Of a DNA stretch of 6,435 bases, positions 5,430-6,435 are shown piece after piece. Numbering within the stretch: position 1 is the stretch's first letter; each line of letters opens with the position of its first letter. Below the pieces are notes generated by a model. The model was given only the letters and a program-made list of their open reading frames with translations. It made no database searches and was not told where the DNA came from. The DNA lies in contig SXJQ01000128.1 in the NCBI GenBank assembly GCA_005779345.1, positions 1-6,435 on the forward strand. Direction: 5' to 3'. Position numbers and translations under genes: made by a program. This DNA is from Actinomycetota bacterium (GTDB taxonomy: Bacteria; Actinomycetota; Acidimicrobiia; IMCC26256; PALSA-610).

Positions 5430-6435
5430 TCAGCGGGTTCCGCGGGCGAGGTAGAACCAGAACTCGAACGGTGCCCCCGCGTCGCGCATCGCCGAGCGAG
5501 CCGCGAGCAACGTCCGGCCCGCCTCGCTGACGTCGTAGAACCAAGCCTCGGCCCGACCGGGTTCGGCCCCGTCGGCGTCGAGCGCCAACGCGGCTTCTTC
5601 GTAGTACGTCCGCAGATCGTGCGCGCACTGCACGGGATCGGCCGGCAGCCCGACCGCGTCCCATGCCTCGCCGTCGGCAATGCGGACGAAGGCCGCCGCG
5701 ATGGTTGGAATCGCGTCCGCGTCGGCGACGCGTCCGACGGAGGTGCGCCCGCCGCGTGCCGCGACCGACCGGTCGTATGCGGCGCGCAACGCCTGGGCCT
5801 CGTCGACGGCGGGGGGCAGTGACGGATCGAACCGCGCCGGGATCGCGCACGCCAACGGCTCGGTCTCGGTCTCGATCACCTCCGGGTGGTCGGCGAGCAC
5901 GGGCCCGCTCGACGCGTCGAGCAGTGCGAACGCACGCCGCAGCACGTCGTGCTGGAACGCCGGATCATTGGGTCGGCCGAGCGGCCGACCGAGTGGGAAC
6001 TGCGCGGCGAGGGCCCGCGGAGGACGCATCCGTTCGGCGACACTGCGCACCGAGATCAACGCGACGGTCGCGAGGCCCGCGGCCTCCAAGACGTGGGCGA
6101 GCGCACACACGGTGCGCGAACACAGCGGTCAGACCGGGGTCAACAACACGACGTCGACACCGTCGTCGCGCAGCACCCGCGCCACCTGCGGGCCCGAGTC
6201 GAGACGCACCCGCGTCACCGAGTCGTCCTGGTTCCCGGCAAACGCGAAGTGACGTGGCGCCACAGCGCCGATCTCGCCGCGCGCCGCGAGTTCCTCGAGC
6301 CGATCGATCGGGAACACGACATCGAGATCCGCGGCGAAGCCCGTGCGATCGAAGTTCGGGCTCCAATGGCCGAGCACGAGGTCGCGAGCCTCGCGCGGGA
6401 TCTCGCGCGCGCCGACGTCGGCAGCGCCGAATCCC
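5430..6435 (-). CDS. GrdB-like selenoprotein (glycine/sarcosine/betaine reductase selenoprotein B family), 5' partial
   Basis: One gene read through an in-frame TGA at 6129-6131, interpreted as selenocysteine (U). Upstream of it the frame is open to the window edge, with family-like text: REIPREARDLV, then HWSPNFDRTGF, VVFPIDRLEELA and VDVVLLTPV. The join gives TPV-U-PLC-SRTVC, followed without a break by ALAHVLEAAGLATV, so residues on both sides belong to one fold. Counting from the edge, U is residue 102 and its partner Cys is 105 in a U-x-x-C redox motif; Cys110 is nearby. In total 334 residues are visible, ending in WFYLARGTR. Members of this family carry Sec or Cys here. Clostridial GrdB makes a selenium-bound substrate intermediate in glycine reduction, but relatives in soil bacteria have no proven reaction. 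No glycine reductase partner genes are in the window. The start lies beyond the right edge; the GTGs at 6377 and 6110 are internal. If the genome lacks Sec machinery, this would be a nonsense mutation instead. Confidence 0.85.
6101..6117 (-). promoter_or_regulatory. Candidate bacterial SECIS hairpin
   Basis: In the minus-strand mRNA, GCGCAC (6117-6112), loop CGUGU (6111-6107) and GUGCGC (6106-6101) form a perfect 6-bp stem with a 5-base loop. The stem starts 12 bases after the UGA, and loop G and U fall about 19-22 bases after it. Bacterial SECIS elements recognised by SelB sit directly behind the UGA, with a GU in the apical loop at about this distance. The fit was judged by eye; no energy calculation was made. 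Confidence 0.65.

Noticed and set aside
5430..6110. A stand-alone 226-aa gene starting at GTG 6110
   Set aside because: The start would cut through the U-x-x-C region, and the sequence just upstream of it, across the TGA, continues the same protein family.
1..6435. Search for CRISPR arrays, tRNA or rRNA genes, insertion sequences and att sites
   Set aside because: No spaced direct repeats, tRNA-like cloverleaf, transposase sequence or terminal inverted repeats were seen by eye.

Overview
The window is high-GC DNA (roughly 70% G+C by eye). It has strong G/C bias at third codon positions, GTG as well as ATG starts, at least one probable leaderless gene, and a LexA operator of the Gram-positive/actinobacterial type. 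Together these suggest an actinobacterium, possibly of the Acidimicrobiia or a related uncultured lineage. The phylum is an inference from style, not from a marker gene.

Layout, left to right. (1) Positions 1-1629, plus strand: a DrrA-type ABC ATPase, cut at its 5' end by the window edge, overlaps by ATGA an ABC-2 permease. This is a two-gene exporter operon. (2) Positions 1690-1752 hold a strong hairpin without a T-tract, then a TAGTTT -10 box exactly six bases before the GTG of a 101-aa membrane protein resembling DUF5658 (1753-2058). (3) Positions 2095-3833, minus strand: an HDOD protein and a PAS-GGDEF diguanylate cyclase are coupled by ATGA. The cyclase has an intact GGDEF motif but lacks the RxxD inhibitory site. 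A possible 33-aa ORF overlaps the HDOD start by GTGA. (4) Positions 3834-4012 form a divergent intergenic region ending in a textbook LexA box, TCGAAC-CGGT-GTTCGA, set on the start codon of an unrecognised gene (4013-5090). That gene reads in one frame to about 4249 and in another from 4251, so it carries an apparent one-base frameshift. It also holds a 15-bp in-frame tandem repeat. (5) Positions 5128-5427: a small two-helix membrane protein. (6) Positions 5430-6435, minus strand: a protein of the glycine/sarcosine/betaine reductase selenoprotein B (GrdB-like) family, cut by the window edge, with an in-frame TGA at 6129-6131. The TGA sits where the redox residue of a U-x-x-C motif is expected and is followed by a perfect 6-bp hairpin with a GU-containing loop at SECIS distance. 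I read it as selenocysteine.

The two most interesting items are the selenoprotein, which ORF callers would split into two genes, and the orphan gene under an apparently perfect SOS operator. The exporter, the c-di-GMP/HDOD pair and the selenoprotein look like independent units; I see no single pathway joining them.
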